Positions 9,431-18,654 of a stretch of 64,000 nt of DNA are shown in pieces. The notes under the pieces were generated by a model. That model was not told where the DNA came from, made no database searches, and saw nothing but the letters and a program-made list of their open reading frames with translations. This DNA comes from Streptomyces sp. ST2-7A (lineage in GTDB: Bacteria; Actinomycetota; Actinomycetes; Streptomycetales; Streptomycetaceae). Numbering within the stretch: position 1 is the stretch's first letter; the number at the start of each line of letters is the position of its first letter. Both the position numbers and the translations under genes were made by a program. The stretch is from positions 1-64,000 of the forward strand of contig NZ_JAJUWS010000007.1 of the NCBI RefSeq assembly GCF_021390475.1, written 5' to 3'.

Positions 9431-9663
9431 CGTGTGATTCGCATGGAGTGGGGCAGGCGAAGGTTGGCAGGGCGCGGACTCCTTTCCGAAATTCCTCGGT
9501 ACCCCCGGGCGACCCCCGGGCGACCGGGACGCGCGGAGAGAACGTGGTGCGGATGCGGGGCCCCGATGAAGGCCACGGCTTTCGGGTGCCTGAAGATGCC
9601 GGATTCGCACCACTATGTGAATCTGATAGCCCTGCCGGTCGGTGCCGGAGCGTGTTGAACTCC

Positions 9664-10494
9664 ATGCGGAGGGTGGGAATCGTGCGGATACGGGTGGGCG
9701 TCACGATGTGCGGAACCGCACTGGCGGTGCTGCTGCCGGTGGGGGTCATCCAGTCGGCCGAGGCGGTGACCGGTGACCCCCTTCCTCCGCTGGCCCCCCC
9801 GGCCAACCAGGCGACCGGTGGTGGGCCGCCCACCACGGGGGCCGAGGTCATCAGCGCACTTCTCGCCGAACTGCCCGCCGGCGCGGTGGGCATCCCCCCG
9901 AGGCGACCGCCCGGCGACCTCCCGGGGGGCACCGAGTCGGGGCAGCCGGTCGACGATCCCATGACCGGGCCCGGAGCCTCCCCCGTCCCGGACGCGGAGG
10001 AGCGCCCCGGAGGTGTCGGCACCGGCATGGTGCCCATGGGCTCCGCCAACTCGCCCGGGGTGGCCGCCCACGGCCCCGATGCCCCCGGTTCCCCGGGAGG
10101 GGGCGGGTCGGGTGTCGCGGCCGAGCGGCAGGTCCTCTGGTCCGCCGGCGGAGGAACCATCGCCGGTGGACCCGCCGATGGCGAAGCCATCACCCTTTCG
10201 GGGCAATTCCCCGGCGGGGGGCCCGGGGCGGGCGACCACATGGAACCGGCCGTGGCGGGCGGGGACGGGGTCGTCGCCGACTCCACCGCCACCCGGGGCT
10301 CCGAACCCACCGGCTCGGCCGCCCCCGGTACCGCCGGGCAGGAGGATGGAACGGATGTGGCCTCCGAGGCATTCCGGCCCCCGTCCGGCGGCGGGGCGGT
10401 TCTGCCGGTGCTGCCCCTGGGGACCGGCTTGACCTGCCTGGGGCTCGGACTGGCCATCCTCGCCTGGCATCTGCGCAGGGCCGCCCGGCTCTGA
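9664..10494 (+). CDS. secreted or membrane-anchored Pro/Gly-rich protein of unknown function
   Basis: I do not recognise this 276-residue protein. From the ATG at 9664 it begins with a basic stretch and a hydrophobic signal-like segment (about 10-30, ending near SAEAV). A long Pro/Gly/Ala-rich, low-complexity middle follows. The last 30 residues contain a single hydrophobic helix followed by arginines (GLGLAILAWHLRRAARL). This is the topology of an exported protein held in the membrane by a C-terminal anchor. No LPXTG-type sortase signal is visible. In-frame starts further upstream exist, but the signal-like segment favours 9664. Genes on either side appear unrelated. Confidence 0.6.
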   Translation: MRRVGIVRIRVGVTMCGTALAVLLPVGVIQSAEAVTGDPLPPLAPPANQATGGGPPTTGAEVISALLAELPAGAVGIPPRRPPGDLPGGTESGQPVDDPMTGPGASPVPDAEERPGGVGTGMVPMGSANSPGVAAHGPDAPGSPGGGGSGVAAERQVLWSAGGGTIAGGPADGEAITLSGQFPGGGPGAGDHMEPAVAGGDGVVADSTATRGSEPTGSAAPGTAGQEDGTDVASEAFRPPSGGGAVLPVLPLGTGLTCLGLGLAILAWHLRRAARL

Positions 10495-11139
10495 GGACCT
10501 CGTTCTCCCCGGGCAGCGCCTCCTCTCGGCGGGGCCGACAGCCCCCTCCTCTCCCGCCGGCTCCGCTCCCCTTCCCCGCGGTGTCGCCTCACACCTTCGG
10601 TCAGTGGCCCGCTGTCGGTCGAGCCTTCCGGACACCCCCGGGCACCTTTCGGGTGTCCTTGCCGCCGGGGATCGACGGTCCCGATTTCTTTCGCCCCGTC
10701 CCGCGCCTCTTCGCCACCCTCGGCGGAGTCCGTGGCATCGGTCTCCCGACCGGGCCGACCCCGGAGGCCACGCCTCTCCCGGACGCTCCCCCCGCGGGCT
10801 GTTTCCTCCCGGCCCCGCTCGGGGTCTGTTTCGTTCCGGCGTCTTCCGCCAGGCCTTCGATGGGCTTCTCCGCGGGATCCCGTCTCCCGCTCCACGCCGA
10901 CCGGGCCACTTGGGATTCCCGCGCCGAGCACCGCCGTCGGCTCCGGGGTGCCGACCCCCGACTCCTGCCTCGCGGCCTCCTTCCCCCTCGCCAATCCCCG
11001 TGGGCTCTCCCCCGGGGCCCGGACGGGCCTTCCGACCCGTCGATCCGGTGATCCCACCCGGGGAGAGTCGCCAACCCTTTCCCCGGCATCGACCACCCAT
11101 TCGAGTGAGTGCCCCGATCGCTTCTTGCGACTACCGACA
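10495..11139. other. long gap without a recognisable gene
   Basis: About 645 bases separate the anchored protein from padR. Frames are open only because of the base composition, and none resembles a known family. GGACACCC (10630-10637) and GGGTGTCC (10651-10658) form a small hairpin that could stop transcription. Confidence 0.4.
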
Positions 11140-11163
11140 ATACTCGGTATACATACTGGGTAT
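11140..11163 (+). promoter_or_regulatory. twin ATAC-N3-GTAT operator at the padR start
   Basis: Two inverted-repeat units, ATACTCGGTAT (11140-11150) and ATACTGGGTAT (11153-11163), sit 13 bases apart. The second covers the ATG of padR (11162). PadR proteins commonly bind AT-rich palindromes in their own promoters, so this is a likely autoregulatory operator. It also contains -10-like TATACATACT. Confidence 0.65.
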
Positions 11164-11791
11164 GTCGATCCGTTACGGGCTCCTCGCCCTCCTCGAGCAC
11201 GGTCCGCGCTACGGCTCCCAGTTGCGCACCGAGTTCGAGTCCCGCACCGGCTCCACCTGGCCGCTGAACATCGGTCAGGTCTACACCACCCTCGGTCGTC
11301 TGGAGCGGGACGGGTTGATCATCGCGGTGGAGGAGGACATCGAGACCCGCCAGCAGCCCTACGCCATAACGGAAGAGGGGAAGTGCCGCCTCGCCGAGTG
11401 GTACGAGCGACCCGTGGACCGTACCCAGCCCGCCCGCGATGAGCTGGCCATCAAGCTCGCCATGGCCGTCACCGCCCCGGGGGTGGACGTGGCGGCCATC
11501 GTCCAGGCACAGCGTCGTCACACCCTGCGTGCCATGCAGGACTACACCCGCCTCAAGGCTCGTGCGCTGGCGGGCGATCGGGATGGGCGGGAAGGGAGCC
11601 CGGCCGACACCGCCTGGCTGCTCGTACTGGAGCAGCTGATCTTCCAGGCCGAGGCGGAGGCCCGCTGGCTGGACCACTGCGAGTCCCGCCTGCTGCGGAT
11701 CGCCGGTCGTCGCCCGACCTCCGTCGGGGAGGAGTTCCCGACCGAGGTCGAGAAGGAGCCCGACAGGGTTGTCCCCGGTCGCCCCCACTGA
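11162..11791 (+). CDS. PadR-family transcriptional regulator
   Basis: This is a winged-helix repressor, likely controlling itself and the downstream ABC exporter. Residues 1-75 carry the PadR DNA-binding domain (ALLEHGPRYGSQL, GQVYTTLGRLERDGLI). Residues about 95-175 form the helical dimerisation arm of the longer PadR-s2 type, with DTAWLLVLEQLIFQAEAEARWLD split over two helices. The length of 209 residues fits. I chose ATG 11162 because the family begins immediately before the helix-turn-helix. The twin palindrome covers this start. The ABC ATPase gene begins 307 bases downstream on the same strand, the classic padR-exporter layout. Confidence 0.9.
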   Translation: MSIRYGLLALLEHGPRYGSQLRTEFESRTGSTWPLNIGQVYTTLGRLERDGLIIAVEEDIETRQQPYAITEEGKCRLAEWYERPVDRTQPARDELAIKLAMAVTAPGVDVAAIVQAQRRHTLRAMQDYTRLKARALAGDRDGREGSPADTAWLLVLEQLIFQAEAEARWLDHCESRLLRIAGRRPTSVGEEFPTEVEKEPDRVVPGRPH

Positions 11792-12098
11792 CACGTCACG
11801 ACCCCGGGCGGGGTGGTTCCGGACCGGAGACGGTTCGGCCACGCGGGAAGGCCCCATCCGTAGTCCGCGCCACAGCCCATCGGTCGAGGGCGGCGCCGAT
11901 ATCGCGTGTGGCTCTCGGAGCTCGGTCCCCGGCGCTCGAATCCCGGAACCCGCACCCCGGGGACCGGCGGGCTCGCCGCCACCGTGTCCATCCGATTCCC
12001 ACCATCATCATCCGACTTTTCGTGCCCGAGACCCGGGTGCCCACCCGCCCCATCGGCGAGGTGGAGCGACACCCGAACCGCTCACAGGGGGAGAACAC
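11792..12098. other. gap between padR and the ABC ATPase gene
   Basis: These 307 bases hold no recognisable gene, and I see no clear promoter. A GGGGGAG ribosome site closes the gap just before the ATG at 12099. Confidence 0.4.
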
Positions 12099-12905
12099 AT
12101 GGCCGACACCGGCCGCCAACACACCGACGCCCCCGCGTCGCCCACCACGGAGGACACCCCCTCCGAGGCGGGGAAGCCCGACCTCGTGCCGATCCTGGAG
12201 CTGCGGTCCCTCACCCGCGTCCACGGCAGCGGCGTCGCGACCGTGAACGCCCTGCGCGAGATCAACCTCACCGTCCGGGCCGGTGAGCTGGTCGCCGTCA
12301 TGGGTCCCTCCGGCTCGGGGAAGTCCACCCTGCTGACCCTCGCCGGTGGCCTGGACACCGCCACCTCCGGCCAGGTCCTGGTCGAGGGCGTCGACCTGGG
12401 TTCCCTCTCCCGCTCGGCCCTGGCCCGGGTACGTCGCAACCGGGTGGGTTACGTCTTCCAGGACTACAACCTCATCCCGGCCCTGACCGCCGCGGAGAAC
12501 GTCTCCCTGCCCCGCGAGTTGGACGGCGCCTCCACCCGTACCGCGCGCCGTGAAGCACTGGCGGCCCTGGAGGAGATCGGCCTGCCGGAGGTGGCCGACC
12601 GCTTCCCCGACGAGATGTCGGGCGGCCAGCAGCAGCGGGTGGCGATCGCCCGGGCGTTGGTCGGGGACCGCCGTCTGGTCCTGGCCGACGAACCCACCGG
12701 GGCCCTGGACTCCGAGACCGGCGAGAGCGTCCTCGCACTGCTGAGAAGCCGTTGCGACGCCGGAGCCGGCGGGGTGATGGTCACCCACGAGCCCCGCTTC
12801 GCCGCCTGGGCGGACCGGGTGGTCTTCCTGCGCGACGGCATGATGGTCGACGAAGCCGCCGGAAACGGCCCGGAGTCCCTCCTCTCGCCGGGAGCCCTCC
12901 GATGA
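12099..12905 (+). CDS. ABC transporter ATP-binding protein (MacB/LolD type)
   Basis: This is the ATPase of a two-component exporter. The 268 residues start with a polar 30-residue tail, then the ABC domain with Walker A GPSGSGKST, Q-loop VFQDYN, signature MSGGQQQRVAIARAL, Walker B LVLADEPTGALD and the H-loop HEP. The subfamily features (LTRVHGSGVATVNAL, LDTATSG) match ATPases paired with FtsX-type permeases for antimicrobial peptide or lipid export. The start follows a GGGGGAG ribosome site. The stop overlaps the permease start by 4 bases. Confidence 0.95.
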   Translation: MADTGRQHTDAPASPTTEDTPSEAGKPDLVPILELRSLTRVHGSGVATVNALREINLTVRAGELVAVMGPSGSGKSTLLTLAGGLDTATSGQVLVEGVDLGSLSRSALARVRRNRVGYVFQDYNLIPALTAAENVSLPRELDGASTRTARREALAALEEIGLPEVADRFPDEMSGGQQQRVAIARALVGDRRLVLADEPTGALDSETGESVLALLRSRCDAGAGGVMVTHEPRFAAWADRVVFLRDGMMVDEAAGNGPESLLSPGALR

Positions 12906-15871
12906 AACGGCTCCACATGTGGCGGGCGACCCTGCGCATCGCGCGTCGCGACGCATGGCGGGCCAAGGGGCGCAGCGCGCTGGTGGTCGCGATGATCGCC
13001 TTGCCGATCATCGGTGCCACGGGCCTGGACGTCGCTCTGCGGTCCGCCGAGTTGGACACGGGGGAGCGGCTCGCCCGTGAGATGGGTACGGCCGACGCCC
13101 ATCTTCTCAACCTCGGTTTCGGTGAGCCCATCGAGCAGGAACCCCTGGACCGGGTGAGCGTCCATGGGATTTCCAGCGATCGGGAGGCGACCACCGAGGA
13201 GGACGCGCGACGCGAGCTGGACATCGCGCTCGCCGGCGCCCTGACCGACCCCCCGGAACGGGTCGTCACCGATGCCTCCGCCGCCCCCGTGGTGGTCACC
13301 ACCGCCACCGGCGTCACCACGGTCGAGGTACGCGAACTGCCCGCGGAAGATCCGCTGACCAAGGGAATGCTCACGCTGCTGGACGGCCGTTTCCCCTCGG
13401 CCGCCGGTGAGGTGGCCGTCACCGAGGCGTTCCTGAAGCACGGTGGTTTGAAGCTCGACTCCACAATCCGATTCCCCGATTTGGGAGACGGGGCCCACCG
13501 CATCACCGGTGTCTACGAGATGCCCTCGGAACTGAACCGGGTTCAGCTGCTGACCCCTCCCGGAACCCTGATCCCCGAACTGTCCGAGCACGAGCTGCTC
13601 GAAGAAATCGACTTCCGGTTCCTGGTGTCGGTGCCGGGCGGCGTGCCGTGGGACGAGGTGCTGAAGGCCAACGAGGCGGGCTGGTTGGTGACCTCTCGCC
13701 TGGTGCACCACGACCCCCCGCCGGACGACCAGGTTCCCGCTTACTCCCAGGGCCGTTGGCAGGGTCCGGGCCTCGGGACCGAGGCATTCGCCGTGGTGGG
13801 CGTCGTCGTGGCGCTGGTCATCATGGAGATCTGCCTGCTCGCCGGGCCCGCCTTCGCGGTCGGGGCACGTCGATCGCGACGCATGCTCGGTCTGGTCGGC
13901 GCGAACGGCGGTGACCGTCGACACATCCGGGCGATCATGCTCGGCGGTGGTCTGGTGCTGGGTCTTGTCGCCGCGGTGGTGGGTGTGGTGCTCGGCATTC
14001 TGCTGATGCTCGTCACCCGGCCGTGGTTGGAGGGCCAGGTGGGCACCCGGTTCGGTTCCTTGGACCTGCGGCCCCTGGAACTGGCGGGTATCGGTGCCCT
14101 CGCCGTGCTCACCGGTCTGATCGCCGCGCTGATACCGGCCCTCCTGGCCGCCCGCACGCCGGTGCTGCAGTCGCTCACCGGACGCCGGGGAGTGCGTCGG
14201 GCCGGTCGGGTGCTACCCCTGGTGGGCGCCGCCGCCTTCGTGCTGGGCGCGGCGCTGGCCCTCCTCGGTGGCTTTGCCCTCAACGACCCCGTCGCCGTCG
14301 GCGCGGGGGCGATAGTGGCCCAGTTGGGTCTGGTGGCCATGACGCCGGTGCTGGTCGGGATGTTCGGTCGGCTGGGCCGCTTCCTGCCGCTCGGCGGACG
14401 CCTGGCGCTGCGGGACGCGGTCCGCAATCGGTCGCGTACCGCCCCGGCGGTGGCGGCGGTCCTCGCGGCGGTCGCCGGGTCCGTCACCCTGGCCACCTAC
14501 TACGGCTCCGACGAGGCGCAGCGGGAGGCGGGTTACAAATTCCTGGTGCCGTACGGGACGGTGATCCTGTCGGCCGGGGACGAGCGGGCCCTGCCTGCCC
14601 TGTCGAGGGCCAGGGAGACGGTGGAGGCACACGTCGAGACGACCATGCGCGCGGACCTGGGCCGTCTGGTGGCGGATGAGAAGTTCTGCGAGGAGTGGGA
14701 GAGGGGCCAGGCCGGCTGTGGTCTGGTCCGCCTCATGATCCCGGTGGAGAACCGATGCGATGAGGAGATGATGCGACGGGCCGGGGAATCGATCCCGTGG
14801 CTATGCGAGAGGGAGAACGGCTATCACTCCGCTTTCTCGGATCAGGTGCTGGTCGGTGGACCGGAGGTGCTCCGTGCCCTCGGCATGGACGATCGCCGGG
14901 CGCTGGACGCCGTGGGGAAGGGGAAAGCGGTCGTCTTCCACCCGAAGGCCCTGTGGACCGACACTCCGGGAAACGAGCCAGTGGACGGCATCGGGGGCGA
15001 GGTGGTTGTGGCGCTCAGCTCTGCCGAGACCATCCGGGCCGAGACGGAGATGCGGCACGCCCATTGGGAGGCGATGGACACCGAAACATCCTCTGCCGAC
15101 ACTCCCGCAGCACACACGGTAACCGTTCCCGGAAAGGGGGAGTCGGTGCCCCTGGGCGACGGAGAGGCGAATGCGCCGACGCTGCCCGCGGAGCGGATGG
15201 AGCCGCTCCCTGCCGTATATGTGGACCCCGGGGAGGACATGGTCGAAACCTTCTCCCGGCTCACCGTCCTCGTGCCTCCGACGATGGTGTACGAGGCGGA
15301 GCTTCCCGTGGTCGACTACGCCACCCTCTGGAGCACGGGCGAACCACCTACGGATGCCCAGTGGCAGGCGGTGGAGGAGGCGCTCCGGAGCATCCCCCAC
15401 GGGCCGGAGACCTTCGTCGAACGCGGGTATCTCGGTGAGACCGAGATCGTGCTGCTGATCATCGCCCTGTTCGCGGGCGTGGTGACCGTCGGGGCGGCGG
15501 GCATCGCGACCGGGCTCGCCCGGGCCGACTCGGAGGCCGACCTGGCGACCCTGGCCGCGGTCGGGGCCCCGCCGGGGGTGCGGCGCACCCTGATGGGGAT
15601 GCAGTGCGCCGTCATAGCGGGCATGGGTGTGGTGCTGGGGTCGATGTCGGGGCTGATTCCCGGTATCGCCCTGGTCGTGGCGGAGCACCGCGAAAGGTTC
15701 GCGATGTGGGAGGAGAACGGCTTCCGCTGGAATATGGACGCCCCGGAGCTGGTCGTCGTTCCGCCCTTCGGTCTGTTGGCGCTGATGATCCTCGTCCTGC
15801 CGCTGCTGGCCGGGGTGTTGGCCGCCGTGCTGACGCGTTCGGGTACCGGGCTCGTCCGTCGGGCGGAGTGA
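12902..15871 (+). CDS. FtsX-family ABC transporter permease
   Basis: This is the membrane partner of the preceding ATPase. Its 989 residues carry an N-terminal helix (about 25-45), a large extracytoplasmic domain, three helices around 300-470 (FtsX domain 1), and a further helix pair around 430-530. A second extracytoplasmic segment follows, then a C-terminal FtsX domain with three helices in the last 150 residues. This 10-TM arrangement is typical of actinobacterial permeases that act with a single ATPase. ATGA overlap gives strict coupling. PadR upstream suggests induction by a toxic lipid or peptide; the cargo cannot be read from sequence. Confidence 0.93.
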   Translation: MKRLHMWRATLRIARRDAWRAKGRSALVVAMIALPIIGATGLDVALRSAELDTGERLAREMGTADAHLLNLGFGEPIEQEPLDRVSVHGISSDREATTEEDARRELDIALAGALTDPPERVVTDASAAPVVVTTATGVTTVEVRELPAEDPLTKGMLTLLDGRFPSAAGEVAVTEAFLKHGGLKLDSTIRFPDLGDGAHRITGVYEMPSELNRVQLLTPPGTLIPELSEHELLEEIDFRFLVSVPGGVPWDEVLKANEAGWLVTSRLVHHDPPPDDQVPAYSQGRWQGPGLGTEAFAVVGVVVALVIMEICLLAGPAFAVGARRSRRMLGLVGANGGDRRHIRAIMLGGGLVLGLVAAVVGVVLGILLMLVTRPWLEGQVGTRFGSLDLRPLELAGIGALAVLTGLIAALIPALLAARTPVLQSLTGRRGVRRAGRVLPLVGAAAFVLGAALALLGGFALNDPVAVGAGAIVAQLGLVAMTPVLVGMFGRLGRFLPLGGRLALRDAVRNRSRTAPAVAAVLAAVAGSVTLATYYGSDEAQREAGYKFLVPYGTVILSAGDERALPALSRARETVEAHVETTMRADLGRLVADEKFCEEWERGQAGCGLVRLMIPVENRCDEEMMRRAGESIPWLCERENGYHSAFSDQVLVGGPEVLRALGMDDRRALDAVGKGKAVVFHPKALWTDTPGNEPVDGIGGEVVVALSSAETIRAETEMRHAHWEAMDTETSSADTPAAHTVTVPGKGESVPLGDGEANAPTLPAERMEPLPAVYVDPGEDMVETFSRLTVLVPPTMVYEAELPVVDYATLWSTGEPPTDAQWQAVEEALRSIPHGPETFVERGYLGETEIVLLIIALFAGVVTVGAAGIATGLARADSEADLATLAAVGAPPGVRRTLMGMQCAVIAGMGVVLGSMSGLIPGIALVVAEHRERFAMWEENGFRWNMDAPELVVVPPFGLLALMILVLPLLAGVLAAVLTRSGTGLVRRAE

Positions 15872-15891
15872 TCGGCGTGCATGATGGAACC

Positions 15892-16455
15892 ATGACGCAG
15901 CCGAGGAATGAACCGTCGAAGGAGAGCCCGCAGGTCCTGATCGTGGGGCCGGACGGAATGGCGCTCGGCAGCGCCGGTCCGCGGGCGAACGTCGAGGGCG
16001 AGCGCGGGGAGAACGCCGAGACCCCGGTGACGGAGATGGTCGAGCAGCCGGCCAAGGTGATGCGGATCGGCAGCATGATCAAGCAGTTGTTGGAGGAGGT
16101 GAAGGCGGCACCGCTGGATGAGGCCAGTCGGGCGCGGTTGAAGGAGATCCACTCCAGTTCGGTCAAGGAGCTGGAGGAGGGTTTGGCCCCGGAGCTGGTG
16201 GCGGAGCTGGAGCGGCTGTCCCTGCCGTTCACCGACGACCAGTTGCCCACGGACGCGGAGCTGCGCATCGCGCAGGCCCAGTTGGTGGGCTGGTTGGAGG
16301 GTTTGTTCCACGGAATCCAGACGGCGTTGTTCGCGCAGCAGATGGCGGCCCGGGCCCAGTTGGAGCAGATGCGTCGGGCGTTGCCCGCGGGGCTCGGTGC
16401 CGAGGAGCAGGGCGCCGAGGGACGCGGGGATATCCGCTCCGGCCCCTACCTCTGA
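15892..16455 (+). CDS. bpa: bacterial proteasome activator Bpa (PafE)
   Basis: Bpa is an ATP-independent ring that opens the 20S proteasome gate and feeds it unfolded proteins. The 187 residues contain the conserved core, with VEQPAKVMRIGSMIKQLLEE (about 45-65), PLDEASRARLKEIH and AELRIAQAQLVGWLEGLFHG. The last residues are GPYL, the C-terminal hydrophobic-Tyr-X type motif that docks in proteasome pockets (GQYL in Mycobacterium). I chose ATG 15892. An in-frame GTG at 15877 has a slightly better ribosome site and would add five residues. The gene starts 20 bases after the permease stop but probably has an unrelated role. Confidence 0.93.
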   Translation: MTQPRNEPSKESPQVLIVGPDGMALGSAGPRANVEGERGENAETPVTEMVEQPAKVMRIGSMIKQLLEEVKAAPLDEASRARLKEIHSSSVKELEEGLAPELVAELERLSLPFTDDQLPTDAELRIAQAQLVGWLEGLFHGIQTALFAQQMAARAQLEQMRRALPAGLGAEEQGAEGRGDIRSGPYL

Positions 16456-16714
16456 CGGTCCCGGGCGCCCGGTCCCTCCGACGACCGGTCCGATCCCCCG
16501 GCCCTCCGGGTTCCTCGGTCTTCGGCCCGGGGACCGGCGGGCTCCCCGGGGACGGCCCGGGGACCGGGGCCGGGAATGAGCGGGAACGGCCGGCGCCATT
16601 CCCGGGTATCACTCTCGTGCCGGGGTGCCTGTTCCACGGTGATCGGCCCGGGTCGATCACGCGTCCCGGGGCGGGCGGGGCGGTTGATGCCGTCGCCCCG
16701 TTCCGGCTCGAACT

Positions 16715-16753
16715 CCCGGTGACGGCCGGCACGGGGGACCGGCCGTCACCGGG
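16715..16753 (+). terminator. hairpin between bpa and the second E2 gene
   Basis: CCCGGTGACGGCCGG (16715-16729) is perfectly complementary to 16739-16753 with a 9-base loop. It lies in a 590-base gap (16456-17045) that shows no recognisable gene. Confidence 0.65.
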
Positions 16754-16941
16754 TCCCCCATCGGGGCCCGGTCCGATGGGGTCGGGACAACCGGTCCCGG
16801 TCCTCCCCGCATCCGCCTTTCGGCGCAGGCTTCCAGCTCTGCCGTCCGGCTTCCGTCGTCCGGCCTCCGGTTCCCGCTTTCGCCACCCGGTCTCCGTCGG
16901 CCCGCCCCGGTGCCCACCGCGTGGTGGGCCCGGAACGCGAG

Positions 16942-16981
16942 GCGCCCCGCCGTCCGGTGGGAAAACCGGGCGGCGGGGCGC
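16942..16981. terminator. strong bidirectional hairpin between convergent genes
   Basis: A 17-bp stem with one mismatch (GCGCCCCGCCGTCCGGT at 16942-16958, partner 16965-16981) and a 6-base loop lies 65 bases past the end of the minus-strand E2 gene. It can stop transcription arriving from either side. Confidence 0.75.
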
Positions 16982-17045
16982 GTGGCCCGCGGGTGTCCCC
17001 GTGCCGTCCGGGGTCGGAGGGCACGGGGGTGGATCGGGGTCGGGG

Positions 17046-18638
17046 TCAGGTCCAGGAGATCAGCCGCTGCGGGTACTCCAGTACCGCTGCGGTGTCCGCC
17101 AGAACCTTCGAGCCGAGTTCGCCGTCCACCAGGCGGTGGTCGAAGGACATCGCCAACGTGGTGACCTGACGAGGCTTGACCTTGCCCTTGTGGACCCAGG
17201 GCTGCGGCTTGATCGTGCCCACCGCCAGGATCGCGGACTCACCCGGATTGAGGATCGGCGTGCCGGTGTCCACGCCGAACACCCCGATGTTGGTGATGGT
17301 CACCGTGCCGCCCCGCATGTCGGCGGGGGAGGTACGCCCCTCCCGGGCGGTGGCCACCAGATCGGTCAGGGCCCGGGACAGATCGGGAAGGGTCTTGCTG
17401 CCGGCGTCCTTGATGTTGGGCACCAGCAGCCCCCGCGGAGTGGCCGCCGCGATCCCGAGGTTGACGTAGTCCTTGAACACGATCTCCTGGCGCTCCTCGT
17501 CCCAGGAGGCGTTGATCTCCGGGTGACGGCGAATCGCGACCAGGAACGCCCGCGCGACCATGAGCAGCGGGTTGATGCGCAGACCCTCCAGCGAGGGGTC
17601 CTTGCGCAGCTTGTCCACCAACTTCATCGTGCGCGTCACGTCGACGGTCACGAACTCGGTGACGTGCGGGGCGGTGAAGGCGCTGGTGACCATTGCCTTG
17701 GCGGTGGCCTTGCGCACCCCCTTGATCGGCACCCGGCGCTCGCGGATCAGCTCCATCGACTGGGGTTCCACGGCCGGGGCCTCGGTCCGACCGCTCTCGC
17801 CGCTCTCGCCGCTCTCGCCGACGATGCCGGCGGCACCCGTCTCCGGGCCGGCCGGGGCGACCGACGCGGCGGTGGTCCCGGTGGCGGTTCCGGCGGTGCC
17901 CACCGGCGCGGCGACACGTTCGGCGTGGGCACGCACGTCCTCGCGGGTGATGATCCCGTCGCCGCCGCTCGGGGTCACCTCGGTCAGCTCGATGCCCAGG
18001 TCACGGGCGAGCTTGCGCACCGGCGGCTTGGCCAGGGGCCGGCCGGTAGCCGCGACTCCGGTTACGGGTTCGGCGAGGGTCTCGGCCACCGGTTCCGCCG
18101 GTTCCGCCACGGCCTCCACCGCCGGAGCGGTGCCGTTGGCACCGGCACGACCGACCCCCTTGCGGGGGCGACGTCGGGTGGCCCCGGCGGAGACGCCGTA
18201 GCCCACCAGCACGGGCTCGCGGGTCTCCTTGGCACCGGACCCCGAGCCGCTCCCGGAGCCCGGGGCGGGCGCCCCGGGCGAGGTGCTCGCGTCCGCCGGC
18301 ACGGCGGTCGCGGCATCGGCGTCCCCGGCCACCGCGCCCGGGTCGGTCGCCACCGGCGGCGCGGCGGGCCCGGCCGAGGGGTCGGTGTCCACACTGATGA
18401 TGGCGGTGCCCACGTCCACCGTGGCGCCCTCGCCGAACAACAATTCGGCCACCACCCCGTCGTACGGGATGGGCAGTTCCACGGCGGCCTTGGCGGTCTC
18501 GACCTCCACCACGACCTGTCCGTCGGTGACCGTGTCCCCCGGCTTCACCAGCCAGCTGAGGATCTCGGCCTCGGTCAGTCCCTCGCCCACGTCGGGCATG
18601 CGGAACTCGCGGAATCGCTCCGCGGCGTTCGTCGTCAC
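17046..18638 (-). CDS. dihydrolipoamide acyltransferase (E2), second complex
   Basis: This is a second E2 core enzyme. With the GTG start at 18638 it has 530 residues: a single lipoyl domain with site ETAKAAVEL (Lys50), a long Ala/Pro/Gly linker, an E3-binding domain (about 205-245, VRKLARDLGIELTEV), another linker, and a catalytic domain ending in SFDHRLVDG (from about residue 499). The linker shows Ser/Gly/Glu repeats (ESGESGESG). The longer upstream frame has no homology and overlaps E1 beta, so I reject it. E1 beta and E1 alpha lie immediately upstream in the same direction. Relative to the first E2 it has longer linkers and only moderate similarity, which suggests distinct substrates. 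Confidence 0.94.
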   Translation of the reverse strand: MTTNAAERFREFRMPDVGEGLTEAEILSWLVKPGDTVTDGQVVVEVETAKAAVELPIPYDGVVAELLFGEGATVDVGTAIISVDTDPSAGPAAPPVATDPGAVAGDADAATAVPADASTSPGAPAPGSGSGSGSGAKETREPVLVGYGVSAGATRRRPRKGVGRAGANGTAPAVEAVAEPAEPVAETLAEPVTGVAATGRPLAKPPVRKLARDLGIELTEVTPSGGDGIITREDVRAHAERVAAPVGTAGTATGTTAASVAPAGPETGAAGIVGESGESGESGRTEAPAVEPQSMELIRERRVPIKGVRKATAKAMVTSAFTAPHVTEFVTVDVTRTMKLVDKLRKDPSLEGLRINPLLMVARAFLVAIRRHPEINASWDEERQEIVFKDYVNLGIAAATPRGLLVPNIKDAGSKTLPDLSRALTDLVATAREGRTSPADMRGGTVTITNIGVFGVDTGTPILNPGESAILAVGTIKPQPWVHKGKVKPRQVTTLAMSFDHRLVDGELGSKVLADTAAVLEYPQRLISWT

Positions 18639-18654
18639 GACTTCCCTCACCCTC

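Noticed and set aside
11930-11955. A CTCGAATCCCGG stretch resembling a tRNA T-loop
   Set aside because: No acceptor, anticodon or D arm can be paired around it, so it is not a tRNA.
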